Shown piece after piece: positions 1 to 7,623 of a DNA stretch of 37,548 nt. The stretch covers positions 1 to 37,548 of the forward strand of contig JAJDHY010000005.1 in assembly GCA_030266385.1 (NCBI GenBank). Direction: 5' to 3'. Made by a program: the position numbers and the translations under genes. Every line of letters starts with the position of its first letter. Position 1 is the stretch's first letter. Source of the stretch: Desulfovibrio sp. OttesenSCG-928-I05 (GTDB lineage Bacteria > Desulfobacterota > Desulfovibrionia > Desulfovibrionales > Desulfovibrionaceae). The notes under the pieces were generated by a model. That model was given only the letters and a program-made list of their open reading frames with translations. It was not told the origin of the DNA and ran no database searches.

Positions 1-833
1 GCGACAATGTCACCGGCGGCGAACACGCCGGGAATATTTGTCGACATGTCCGGCCCGGCAGGAATGTAGCCCTGGGAATCCAGAGTAACGGAAGCGGCGA
101 AAAGGTCGTTGTTGGGCTTCTGGCCCAGAAACACAAAAACGCCGTCCACTGGAAGGGACTGCTCTTCCCCGGTCTGGGCGTTGCACAGAAGGGCCGAGGC
201 AAGTTTGCCGTTTTCGAGCGTCAGATCCTTTACTTCCGTCGTCGTGAGGCAGCTGACATTCTCATGACATTGCAGGGCCTGCTGCGTGCTCTCGGCGGCA
301 AAAAAACGGTCCATGACTTCGATAAGGGTTATGTGACGCACACCGAGCGAAAGCAGGTAGAGGCTTTCATCAAAGGCGCTGTTCCCGCCGCCGACCACCA
401 GCACGTTCTTGCCCGCGTAGGCCGCGCCGTCACAGACGGAGCAGTAATGGATTTCTTCGCACTCGGTGGGCACATCCAGCGCCACGGGCGTCCTGCCGGT
501 GGCGAGAATCACGGCGGGCGCGGCATACACGGCGTCTTCCGTGGCAACAGCCTTGATATCTCCGGAAAGGTCCAGAGCGGTAATTTCGCAGAGTTCTTCC
601 ACCGGAACGCCCAGAGCGTCCACATGCTCGCGCATTTTCTCCATCAGCTCCATGCCGTGAATACCAGGGTAGGAAGGAAAATTTTCCACCATATACGTGG
701 AATTGACAAGACCACCGGTAATGGAACTTTCAAGGACAATCACAGCCAGATTGGCCCGGGCCGCGTAAATGGCGGCAGTAAGACCGGCGGGTCCGCCGCC
801 GATAATAATGCAATCATAACTGTGCCGGTCCAT
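1..833 (-). CDS. trxB: thioredoxin reductase, 3' end cut by the window edge
   Basis: FAD/NADPH-dependent reductase that passes electrons to thioredoxin in the cytoplasm. About 277 residues are visible of a family length near 305-315; the C-terminus lies outside the window. Read on the minus strand, the protein begins MDRHSYDCIIIGGGPAGLTA, a classic FAD-binding GxGxxG fold. The redox-active pair is in C-S-V-C-D-G, in place of the common C-A-T-C-D-G, followed by the NADPH-binding GGGNSAFDE segment. Near the edge it reads AAGD, the conserved second FAD motif. The ATG at 833 has the strong ribosome site CAGGGAGG just upstream. The thioredoxin-like gene lies 130 bp upstream on the same strand, so the two probably form a reductase/partner operon. 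Assignment is firm; whether the partner is the neighbouring protein is inference. Confidence 0.95.
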   Translation of the reverse strand, partial: MDRHSYDCIIIGGGPAGLTAAIYAARANLAVIVLESSITGGLVNSTYMVENFPSYPGIHGMELMEKMREHVDALGVPVEELCEITALDLSGDIKAVATEDAVYAAPAVILATGRTPVALDVPTECEEIHYCSVCDGAAYAGKNVLVVGGGNSAFDESLYLLSLGVRHITLIEVMDRFFAAESTQQALQCHENVSCLTTTEVKDLTLENGKLASALLCNAQTGEEQSLPVDGVFVFLGQKPNNDLFAASVTLDSQGYIPAGPDMSTNIPGVFAAGDIV

Positions 834-963
834 GGGACCTCCCTGAAATATTTGGACTGTGCGATGACGTTTCGACATGAAATAAGCGGCAAGGCCGTGT
901 CCGTCAAACGAACACAGCTGACGGACGCTGGGGAACAATCAACGTCCCGGCATGCGGCGGGAA

Positions 964-1272
964 TTACGCCGCGTTATACCAGGCTCTCAGTTCTTTGGGG
1001 TTCATAAGCCCCGCTTTGGTCGCGGCGATCTTACCGCCCTTGATAACCAGCAGCGTGGGGGCGCGCTCGGCACCGAACGCGGCGGCAGCCGCCGGGTTTT
1101 CCTCAATATCCATACGCAAAAGCGCCGCACCCGGCTCAAACGTCGAAAACTTCTCCAGCGCCTTTTCCATATTCTTGCAATGCGGGCACAGCTTTTTGTA
1201 GCAAATCAGAATACCGCCCTCGGTACCGGCAATGGCGGCTTCATAGCCCGCGTCGTTCGTTTCGGTAAACAT
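964..1272 (-). CDS. thioredoxin-like protein with CPHC active site
   Basis: Small (102 aa) cytoplasmic thioredoxin-fold protein, probably a disulfide/dithiol exchanger reduced by the adjacent trxB product. The active site is Cys29-Pro-His-Cys32, as in DsbA-type proteins, not the W-C-G-P-C of ordinary thioredoxin. The cis-proline region is present as R-A-P-T before the last strands. A GTG at 1284 is also possible, but the GGAGAG directly upstream of the ATG at 1272 makes that ATG the better start. A strong promoter lies at 1341-1369. It could equally be called a thioredoxin-family or glutaredoxin-like protein; the fold is sure, the substrate is not. Confidence 0.85.
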   Translation of the reverse strand: MFTETNDAGYEAAIAGTEGGILICYKKLCPHCKNMEKALEKFSTFEPGAALLRMDIEENPAAAAAFGAERAPTLLVIKGGKIAATKAGLMNPKELRAWYNAA

Positions 1273-1340
1273 GGCTCTCTCCACTCGTTATCAAACATAA
1301 AGCAAACATTTAATTGTGCTAACCCCTAAATACTGCACGA

Positions 1341-1369
1341 ATTATACACAAGAATAGCACATTACGCAA
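1341..1369 (-). promoter_or_regulatory. sigma70-type promoter of the thioredoxin-like/trxB pair
   Basis: On the minus strand TTGCGT (1369-1364) and a perfect TATAAT (1346-1341) are separated by exactly 17 bp. Transcription would start near 1334, giving a ~60-nt leader before the ATG at 1272. The rest of 1370-1575, between this promoter and the terminator of the next gene, holds no gene I can support; it has a short 12-bp tandem duplication (ATGGTCCGACGC/ATGGTCCGGCGC) near 1412-1435. Confidence 0.75.
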
Positions 1370-1576
1370 GAAGGAGGCCAGAGCAGTCAGAACGTCTTCA
1401 TGGTCGTTTATATGGTCCGACGCATGGTCCGGCGCATAGCTCTGCGGGCACGAAACGCCGGAACGGATAATACGGAAGGGACGAGAAAAACATGAAGCAG
1501 CAAATACCGTCAGTATAAAAAAATATCCGGCAAAAAAAACGACAACGAATGCACCGCCCGCTGTGTCCCTTCCCTC

Positions 1577-1617
1577 AAAAAAACGTCCGGCCTTCGCGCA
1601 ACAGGCGAAGGCCGGAC
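1577..1617 (-). terminator. intrinsic terminator of the CitMHS carrier gene
   Basis: A perfect 13-bp stem (1585-1597 with 1605-1617, 7-nt loop) is followed on the minus strand by seven T residues (1583-1577). It lies about 35 bp downstream of the carrier's stop codon. Confidence 0.9.
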
Positions 1618-1651
1618 AGTACGGTATCAAGCGGGGTGTCGATGAACGGCG

Positions 1652-2980
1652 CTACCAGGGGATAACGCCGAAAGCAGCGGCGGCGACGGTCATAAGGATC
1701 GTGCACAGCCATAGGTAGGGGAAACAGTACTTCTGGTGTTCGCCGAAATCAATGCGGCAAAGCGCCACCAGCAGGAAGGGGGCCGGAGTCAGCGGGGTTA
1801 TGGGGAATCCTGTGGTCAGTGCCCCGAGCAACGCGGCCCGGGCCACTTCCAGCGGATCACCGCCCAGAGTGCCGTATACTTCCGCGATAACCGGCATGAC
1901 GCCGAAGTAGAAAGAATCCGGGTCAAAAAACAGGGACAGCGGCATGGATATGATCCCCAGCGCAAAGGGAATATGCTGCCCCATGGCTTCGGGTACCGCG
2001 CTGACGGCGGCCTGGGCCATGGCCGTCAGCATGCCCGCCCCTTTCATGATGCCCACAAAAACCCCGGCGGCCATAAGGATACTGGCCATCATCAGGGCCG
2101 GTTTGGCGTGGGCGTCCACGCGTTTTTTCTGCATGTCCACGTCAGGGTAGTTAATGATCAGCGCCAGCGCGGTGCCGATCATGAAAGAAACCACGGCATC
2201 CACCCACCCGGCAACCAGCGTGATAATCACGCAGAGGGTAAGAATAATGTTCGGCCAGAACATGCGCGGGCGGCGCAGTGCCATTTTTTCTTCGGGAATC
2301 GCGTAGAGGTCTGCCTCGCCGCCTGCCGGGGAACCGGCAGCGGAAGCGTTTGCACCGTACGCGCCCAGACCGAGCCGCCGTTCTTCACGTTTACCGAGCA
2401 TATAGGCGATAAGGAACACCGCCCCCAGCCCGACAATCTGTACAGGAATCAGCGGGTAAAAAAGCGTCGCGGCGGGAACCTGCATAACGGCGGAAGCGCG
2501 TATGACCGGCCCGACCCAGGGCAGCACGTTCACCCCGGCGGCCATGCCGATGGTCAGGGCAAGAATGCGCCGGTCCATCCCCAGCCGTTCATAAATAGGC
2601 AGAATGGCGGGAACCGTCAGCATGAAGGTGACCGCGCCCGAGCCGTCCAGATGGATGATCAGGGTAAGGAGTACCGTGCCCATGGTAATCCGGGCGGGAT
2701 AGTTACCCATTTTCCTGATGATCCAGTTGATGATCGGGTCCAGCATGCCCGCGTCGGATACGACACCGAAAAAAAGGATGGCGAACACGAACATTCCGGC
2801 CGCAGGGACAATATTACGCAGCCCGTCAATAATGAAACGGCTGATTTCAGCGGGCGAAAAGCCCATAAGAAGCGCCCCGGCACAGGGGACAAGCATCAGG
2901 GCGGCAAGCGCGGAAAGCTTTTTGGTCAGAATGGCCGCCAGCATGACAATAATAATGCACAGACCGGTAAGCGCGAGCAT
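1652..2980 (-). CDS. CitMHS-family citrate/metal-citrate:H+ symporter
   Basis: A 442-aa hydrophobic inner-membrane carrier with about a dozen membrane segments, the usual length for the CitMHS family (Bacillus CitM/CitH type), which imports divalent-metal citrate complexes with protons. The start MLALTGL and the later segments FAILFFGVVSDAGMLDP and HLDGSGAVTF match the family pattern. I chose the ATG at 2980 because TTGGAG precedes it and because it aligns with the family N-terminus; an open frame continues to 3034 but has no ribosome site. Its transcript has to pass a terminator-like hairpin at 3009-3037. The real substrate could be another tricarboxylate. It lies downstream of the TctCBA genes on the same strand but is separated from them by a hairpin block. 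Confidence 0.85.
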   Translation of the reverse strand: MLALTGLCIIIVMLAAILTKKLSALAALMLVPCAGALLMGFSPAEISRFIIDGLRNIVPAAGMFVFAILFFGVVSDAGMLDPIINWIIRKMGNYPARITMGTVLLTLIIHLDGSGAVTFMLTVPAILPIYERLGMDRRILALTIGMAAGVNVLPWVGPVIRASAVMQVPAATLFYPLIPVQIVGLGAVFLIAYMLGKREERRLGLGAYGANASAAGSPAGGEADLYAIPEEKMALRRPRMFWPNIILTLCVIITLVAGWVDAVVSFMIGTALALIINYPDVDMQKKRVDAHAKPALMMASILMAAGVFVGIMKGAGMLTAMAQAAVSAVPEAMGQHIPFALGIISMPLSLFFDPDSFYFGVMPVIAEVYGTLGGDPLEVARAALLGALTTGFPITPLTPAPFLLVALCRIDFGEHQKYCFPYLWLCTILMTVAAAAFGVIPW

Positions 2981-3008
2981 GATCACTCCAACAAAAGGTA
3001 AGACAATG

Positions 3009-3037
3009 AAAAAAAGCCATGCCGGATGCAGCATGGC
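3009..3037 (-). terminator. terminator-like hairpin in the CitMHS leader (possible attenuator)
   Basis: The 7-bp stem GCCATGC/GCATGGC (3037-3031 with 3022-3016, 8-nt loop) is followed on the minus strand by seven T residues (3015-3009). The carrier's start codon is only 28 nt further on, so no promoter fits between them and transcription of the carrier must read through. The leader from 3038 to 3240 holds no gene I can support. Confidence 0.65.
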
Positions 3038-3243
3038 CGCGCTTGCGAACGCCGGACACTGTCTTATAAAAAAACATAGGGAGAGTCCAGCCCTGTTGCT
3101 CTTGTCCCGGCAGGAAACACAAAGGAAGATCGCTTCCGGTCACATAGCTATTTTGTCTCCATAAAATGCCGTTCGCGTTTCAGGTATCATTGCCGCAATT
3201 ATGCTATTGCAGTACGCGCCTCGCAGAATCGGTATCCATAACA

Positions 3244-3434
3244 AAACCGGGCGGCGTCATGCGACGCCGCCCGAGCCTGTTGACAAAGTCTTCTTTGTCA
3301 ACAGGCCGCCGCGCAGGCGTAGGCGGGATTCACTCCCGCCGTTAAGCGCCGGAGCGGGCGTGCCTTTACAAAGCCCGGCTTTTGCGGGCTTTGTCATCAG
3401 TCTGGGGCGGCGTCATGCGACGCCGCCCGGTTTT
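3244..3434. repeat. 190-bp block of five hairpins with inverted terminal palindromes
   Basis: Five inverted repeats are packed end to end. They are GGGCGGCGTC-ATGC-GACGCCGCCC at 3250-3273, a perfect 13-bp stem CCTGTTGACAAAG/CTTTGTCAACAGG at 3276-3305, GGCGGGA/TCCCGCC at 3322-3340, ACAAAGCCCG/CGGGCTTTGT at 3368-3394, and a second copy of the first palindrome at 3405-3428. The two outer copies, each flanked outward by CCGGTTTT-type sequence, are inverted relative to each other, so the block has terminal inverted repeats of about 30 bp. It may act as a bidirectional terminator or RNA-stabilising block between tctA and the CitMHS gene, or be a small non-autonomous repeat element. Confidence 0.75.
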
Positions 3435-3447
3435 AACAGCCTCCAAA

Positions 3448-4971
3448 CTATTCTTCCACCTCAGGTGGAGCCGCCTGCCCCAATGCGGCCCGGCGTCTTT
3501 CAAGACCGTAGCGGATCAGCGGCAGACAAAGCAGTACCGCCGTCATGGCGAAAAGCGCCAATGCAATGGGGTGGCCGTTAAAAAAGGCCCAGAAGTTGCC
3601 GTCGGACAGCAAAAGCCCCTGCCGCAGGCTGAGTTCCAGTTGTGTTCCAAGCACCATGCCGATAACCAGCGGCGCGACGGGCATGCCGAACACGCGCAGG
3701 ATGTACCCGAAAATACCGAACACCAGCGTCACAACCAGGTCAAAGGCGCTGTTGCGGATGCCGTAGGTGCCGAGCAGGCACAAAATGACGACCATGCCCA
3801 TGAGCAGCGGCTCCGGAATACGCAAAAACCGCGCGAAAAACTTGGCCACCGCGAAACCCTGAAAGAACATCAGGATATTGGCGATGATCAGCGCGATAAA
3901 AGCGCTGTAAACAGCCACGGGGTTGTCGATCATCAGGCGCACGCCCGGCGTGATGCCGTGCAGAACAAGTGTTGCGAGCATGACTGCCGTCACGGCATCG
4001 CCCGGCAACCCCAGAGCCAGTGACGGCACCAGTGCCCCGCCAGTCACGGCGTTGTTCGCCGCTTCCGAAGCTACCAATCCGTCAGGCTCGCCCTGCCCCA
4101 TCCCGGCGGAACGGGGAGAGCTGCGCTTGGCTTCGGCATAGCTGATAAAGGCCGCCGTCGCCGCCCCCGTACCGGGCAAAATACCGACGACAGACCCGAT
4201 GATACTGGATTTAAGCAGCAGGCCGATACGAATTTTCCACTCATGCCAGGGCGCGAAGCGCATGCCGGAATACGCGACTTGCGGCGCTTTATTGTTCAGA
4301 AATTCTGCGGCTCTGGCAAAGACTTCCGTCAGCGCGAATACGCCGACCACGACGGCGATCAGCTCAAAGCCGCCGGAAAGTTTGAAGTACCCGAATGTGA
4401 AGCGCATATTCCCCGATACCGGGTCCATCCCCACGGTTACCAGGAAAAGCCCCAGCACGCCGGAAAGAAGGCCCGCCGGCATGCTGCCCTTGGAAATACT
4501 GGCGATGCAGGTAAGCGCCATGAGTATGAGCGCAAAGGTTTCCACCGGGCCGAAATTCAGGGCGAACTTGGCAAGTTGCGGTCCGCAGACGATCAGGACG
4601 ATGCAGGATAACAGGCCACCGAAAACGGACGAGCCCGTGGCCCAGCCAAGCGCCAGATCGGCTTTGCCCTGCTGGGCCATGGGGAAGCCGTCAAAGCAGG
4701 TGGCGGCGGACTGGGGCGTGCCCGGCGTATTGATAAGAATGGCGGAAATGCAGCCGCCGTACACGGAACCGCAGTAGCACCCCAAAAGCAGCGCGATGGC
4801 CGAGGCGGGGTCAAGCGCATACGTAAACGGCAGACAGATCGTTATGGCCAGCACGGACCCGAGGCCGGGCAACGCTCCGACGATAATGCCCCAAAGGGTA
4901 CCCACGAAAATGCAGAGCAGGCACATCCAGCTGGTGGTTTGTGCAAAGGCCTCCAATATTGCCTGGTCCAT
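3448..4971 (-). CDS. tripartite tricarboxylate transporter, large permease TctA
   Basis: A 507-aa polytopic inner-membrane protein and the channel subunit of a TctCBA secondary importer, which takes up carboxylates delivered by the periplasmic TctC protein. Family signatures are visible: GIIVGALPGLGSVLAIT near the N-terminus, the GGCISAILINTPGTP segment around residue 75, and the second half repeat VVGILPGTGAATAAFISY followed by SLALGLPGDAVTAV. Length is typical (about 500). The ATG at 4971 is preceded by GAGGTAG. It is the third gene of tctC-tctB-tctA, 56 bp after tctB. The substrate cannot be read from sequence; the surrounding sugar-acid enzymes suggest an aldonic or related acid. Confidence 0.93.
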   Translation of the reverse strand: MDQAILEAFAQTTSWMCLLCIFVGTLWGIIVGALPGLGSVLAITICLPFTYALDPASAIALLLGCYCGSVYGGCISAILINTPGTPQSAATCFDGFPMAQQGKADLALGWATGSSVFGGLLSCIVLIVCGPQLAKFALNFGPVETFALILMALTCIASISKGSMPAGLLSGVLGLFLVTVGMDPVSGNMRFTFGYFKLSGGFELIAVVVGVFALTEVFARAAEFLNNKAPQVAYSGMRFAPWHEWKIRIGLLLKSSIIGSVVGILPGTGAATAAFISYAEAKRSSPRSAGMGQGEPDGLVASEAANNAVTGGALVPSLALGLPGDAVTAVMLATLVLHGITPGVRLMIDNPVAVYSAFIALIIANILMFFQGFAVAKFFARFLRIPEPLLMGMVVILCLLGTYGIRNSAFDLVVTLVFGIFGYILRVFGMPVAPLVIGMVLGTQLELSLRQGLLLSDGNFWAFFNGHPIALALFAMTAVLLCLPLIRYGLERRRAALGQAAPPEVEE

Positions 4972-5027
4972 GATCTACCTCATGTTTGATTGAATAGTGC
5001 TGTAAGCGGCATACAGTTCCCGGCGAA

Positions 5028-5477
5028 CTAGGCCAACCAGGGAATTTCGGGAAGCGGAATCAGCAATATTTCGTTAAAAATGTACCAGGTGGCGAAAGAA
5101 AAAATGATACTTAACGGGATGAGCACTGTGCTGCGCCTGTAACCGAGAGCCCACGGGTAAGCGAGCATAAACGTAAGGCTGATGGGCAGAAAGCCCACTA
5201 TCGGCATCAGGGTGCAGGCAAGTGCCGTAAGGCCTATGGACGCAAACAGCCCTTTCCAGTTCTGTTCCTTATACTTTCTGCCTTTAAGCAGAATCGATTC
5301 CGCCATCATGGCAAGAGCAAGAACCAGCCAGGTCCACAACAAGATGCGGGGAAAGAACTGAGGACCGAACTGCGCGGCGGCGGCGACGTTCGCTGTCGTG
5401 TAGCTGTAGGCCAGCAAAAAGGCCCCGATGCTGAACATGACGACGGAGAAGAGTAAACGACCGGTTATTTTCGGCAT
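5028..5477 (-). CDS. tripartite tricarboxylate transporter, small permease TctB
   Basis: A 149-aa membrane protein with four predicted hydrophobic segments, typical of the small TctB subunit that pairs with TctA. The family-like motif FGPQFFPRILLWTW follows the first helix pair. The start at 5477 (MPKITG) is chosen because AAAGGA lies at good distance; the open frame extends 12 codons upstream without such a site. It sits between tctC and tctA with short gaps (62 and 56 bp), so co-transcription is likely. Confidence 0.88.
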   Translation of the reverse strand: MPKITGRLLFSVVMFSIGAFLLAYSYTTANVAAAAQFGPQFFPRILLWTWLVLALAMMAESILLKGRKYKEQNWKGLFASIGLTALACTLMPIVGFLPISLTFMLAYPWALGYRRSTVLIPLSIIFSFATWYIFNEILLIPLPEIPWLA

Positions 5478-5539
5478 ATCGTTTCCTTTCAGGAAGGCCC
5501 GCCGGGCGCACACCCGGCGGGCGGGAGACAGGGAATGAA

Positions 5540-6490
5540 CTATTCGAGCTTGATACCGGCTTCCTTGATGATGCCGCCGAACTTGTCATACTCGGCGTTC
5601 ACGAAGTCGGTGAATTCGGCGCGGGTCATATCGATGAAATGCGCGCCCATGCCGGAAACGAACTTCTGCGCTTCGGGATCCTTGGAGAGGTCCTTGCACG
5701 CGTCATAGATCTTGTCGAGAATCTCCGCAGGCGTACCGGCCGGAGCATACAGGGCGTTCCACACGGAGAAACGCTGGTCGGAACCGATTTCCTTGGCGGA
5801 CGGGATGTTCGGGAAGTCAGGATGACGCTCGTCAGAGAAGATGACCAGACCTTGCAGGTCGTAACGGGGGATATACATGCCCGCGTCGGCAAAGAAATGG
5901 GTGGTGCCGCTGGCCATGCTCTTCATGACTTCCGCACCGCTGCGGTCGGGAACGTGCTTCATCTCAACGCCGTATTGCTTGCACAGGGCGATCAGATTGA
6001 TGTGGGGCACGGTGCCGGGGCCGGTGGAGCCGTAAACGTACTTGCCGGGATTGGCCTTGGCGTCCGCTATCATCGCGTCAAAAGAAGAAGGCACGTCCTT
6101 GGTCGCGATCAGGAAGGAAGGGCTGTTGGCGATGAAGTATATGGGCGCGAAAGCGTCTTTGCCATAGGGGAGGGTCCGCAGTTGGGTCTGCAAGACAACC
6201 GGGCCGAGGGGAGCCACCATCAGGGTGTAGCCGTCGGGCTTGGAGTTGGCAACTTCGGCCGCGCCCAGGGTCAGCGCGCCACCGGGCACGTTTTTGACCA
6301 GCGCTTTCACGCCAAAGGCCTTTTCAAGGGCGGGAACGATCAGGCCGCGAGCCAGACCGTCCGTATTGCCGCCGGCGGCCAGGGGCACCAGAACGGTAAT
6401 GTTCTTGGCGGGCCAATTGGCGGCGGACGCGCCGGAAACACACAGGAACAGAGCCATGATGCATGCCAGAACGGAGAAAGTCTTTTTCAT
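5540..6490 (-). CDS. TctC/Bug-family periplasmic solute-binding protein
   Basis: A 316-aa secreted binding protein that catches the substrate for the TctBA permease. A Sec signal peptide is visible (MKKTFSVLACIMALFLC..., cleavage near ASA-AN at residue 23/24). The mature part starts WPAKNITVLVPLAAGGNTDG, the hallmark strand and loop of Bug/TctC proteins, and continues with NVPGGALTLGAAEVANSKPDGYTL. Length is typical (300-330). A ribosome site (GAGGTG) precedes the ATG. It is the first transporter gene after the DapA-type lyase gene (130 bp). Bug proteins bind varied carboxylates and amino acids, so the ligand is unknown. Confidence 0.92.
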   Translation of the reverse strand: MKKTFSVLACIMALFLCVSGASAANWPAKNITVLVPLAAGGNTDGLARGLIVPALEKAFGVKALVKNVPGGALTLGAAEVANSKPDGYTLMVAPLGPVVLQTQLRTLPYGKDAFAPIYFIANSPSFLIATKDVPSSFDAMIADAKANPGKYVYGSTGPGTVPHINLIALCKQYGVEMKHVPDRSGAEVMKSMASGTTHFFADAGMYIPRYDLQGLVIFSDERHPDFPNIPSAKEIGSDQRFSVWNALYAPAGTPAEILDKIYDACKDLSKDPEAQKFVSGMGAHFIDMTRAEFTDFVNAEYDKFGGIIKEAGIKLE

Positions 6491-6620
6491 GGAACACCTC
6501 GTTACGGTTGGAGTGGTATGGAAAGCCCTGCGGCTTTTTCCCGTTGTCGCGGTATCTGTTCTGTCTGAAACATTGTTACTGCAAGCGTAGCCGGGCGCAT
6601 GTTCCGGGGAACACGACGCG

Positions 6621-7541
6621 TTATACTTTGCTCAGCAGCGGGAAATTGAACTCGTCTTCCAGCGTGCTCATCGTATCAAAGAGCAGCGTTTCCTGTTCGG
6701 CGGAAAGGTTGCGCATGGGGTTTCTGGGCCAGGCGTCGACTATGCCGCGGCGGCGCATGATGGTTACGCGCGGCGTAAAGAACGGCAGCTTCATGAAAAG
6801 CAGACGCAGGCGGGATGCCAGGAACTGCAAACGGCGCGCTTCTTCTATTTCCCCGGCACGGACCAGACGGAAAATGGCGGCCATCAGTTCGGGGTTGTGG
6901 GAAGCCATGGCGCAGATGCCGCCCGCTCCGCCCATGACGTGAGCCGCCACGCACATGCCGTCGGATCCCATGATGTTGCCGAAATCCGTGCCCATCACAT
7001 CCACATAGTCAATAAAACGCGTGAAATCCTGGGTGGTATCCTTCACGCCCGCGAGGTTGGGAATGACATCCTTCATGCTCTTAAGAATGGCAGGCGTTAC
7101 GTCGTTGGCGGCGTACATGGGGATATTGTAGACGTAGAACGGCAGATCCGGGTTGATTGCCGCCACTCGGGAAAAATAAGCGGTCAGCGCGGCGGCGTCA
7201 TATTTGTAATAATACGGCGGCACGGCGGCAAAACTGTCCACGCCGATTTCTCCGGCATGGCGGGCAAGTTCCAGCGTCTGCGTTTCGGTATCGGAACCGA
7301 TATGAATGCACACGGGCACCCTGCCCTTCACGGCCTTCACATGGGCTTCCGCCGCCACCTTGCGTTCTTCCGTACTGAAAAGCGGAAAATTCCCGGTGGA
7401 CCCGATCCCGAAGACGCCTTCACAGCCCTTTTCCAGCAAAATATCAATCATGGACTGCATCAGGCCCGGATCAAAGTCGCCGTTCCTGTTCACCGGAGTG
7501 ATTGTCGCGACGATCAAGCCGGTAATCTTCTTGCCTTTCAT
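6621..7541 (-). CDS. DapA/NAL-superfamily lyase (2-keto-3-deoxy acid aldolase or dehydratase)
   Basis: A 306-aa TIM-barrel Schiff-base enzyme of the dihydrodipicolinate synthase / N-acetylneuraminate lyase superfamily. The Schiff-base lysine is Lys167 in A-G-V-K-D-T-T and the partner tyrosine is Tyr138 in Y-N-I-P. The substrate-carboxylate loop reads G-S-T-G-N (47-51) where many relatives have G-T-T-G-E. The ATG at 7541 has AAAGGAGAG upstream; the open frame upstream of it (30 codons) lacks a ribosome site. Given the IlvD-type dehydratase in the same operon, the most likely job is cleavage or dehydration of a 2-keto-3-deoxy sugar acid, not lysine synthesis. That role is inference from context. 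Confidence 0.88.
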   Translation of the reverse strand: MKGKKITGLIVATITPVNRNGDFDPGLMQSMIDILLEKGCEGVFGIGSTGNFPLFSTEERKVAAEAHVKAVKGRVPVCIHIGSDTETQTLELARHAGEIGVDSFAAVPPYYYKYDAAALTAYFSRVAAINPDLPFYVYNIPMYAANDVTPAILKSMKDVIPNLAGVKDTTQDFTRFIDYVDVMGTDFGNIMGSDGMCVAAHVMGGAGGICAMASHNPELMAAIFRLVRAGEIEEARRLQFLASRLRLLFMKLPFFTPRVTIMRRRGIVDAWPRNPMRNLSAEQETLLFDTMSTLEDEFNFPLLSKV

Positions 7542-7623
7542 TACACTCTCCTTTTGGTTCATGCCGTGCTGTTGCTCTATGTGCATTGAAAAAGTGAAAC
7601 TGCGCTCAAAAATCCTTTTTCCA

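Noticed and set aside
264-1007. Long plus-strand open frame over trxB
   Set aside because: It runs opposite the clear trxB reading frame, has no recognisable domain or ribosome site and is a GC-driven shadow.
3201-3581. Open frame across the hairpin block after tctA
   Set aside because: Its sequence is built from the palindromes themselves (repeated RRHATPP) and overlaps tctA antisense.
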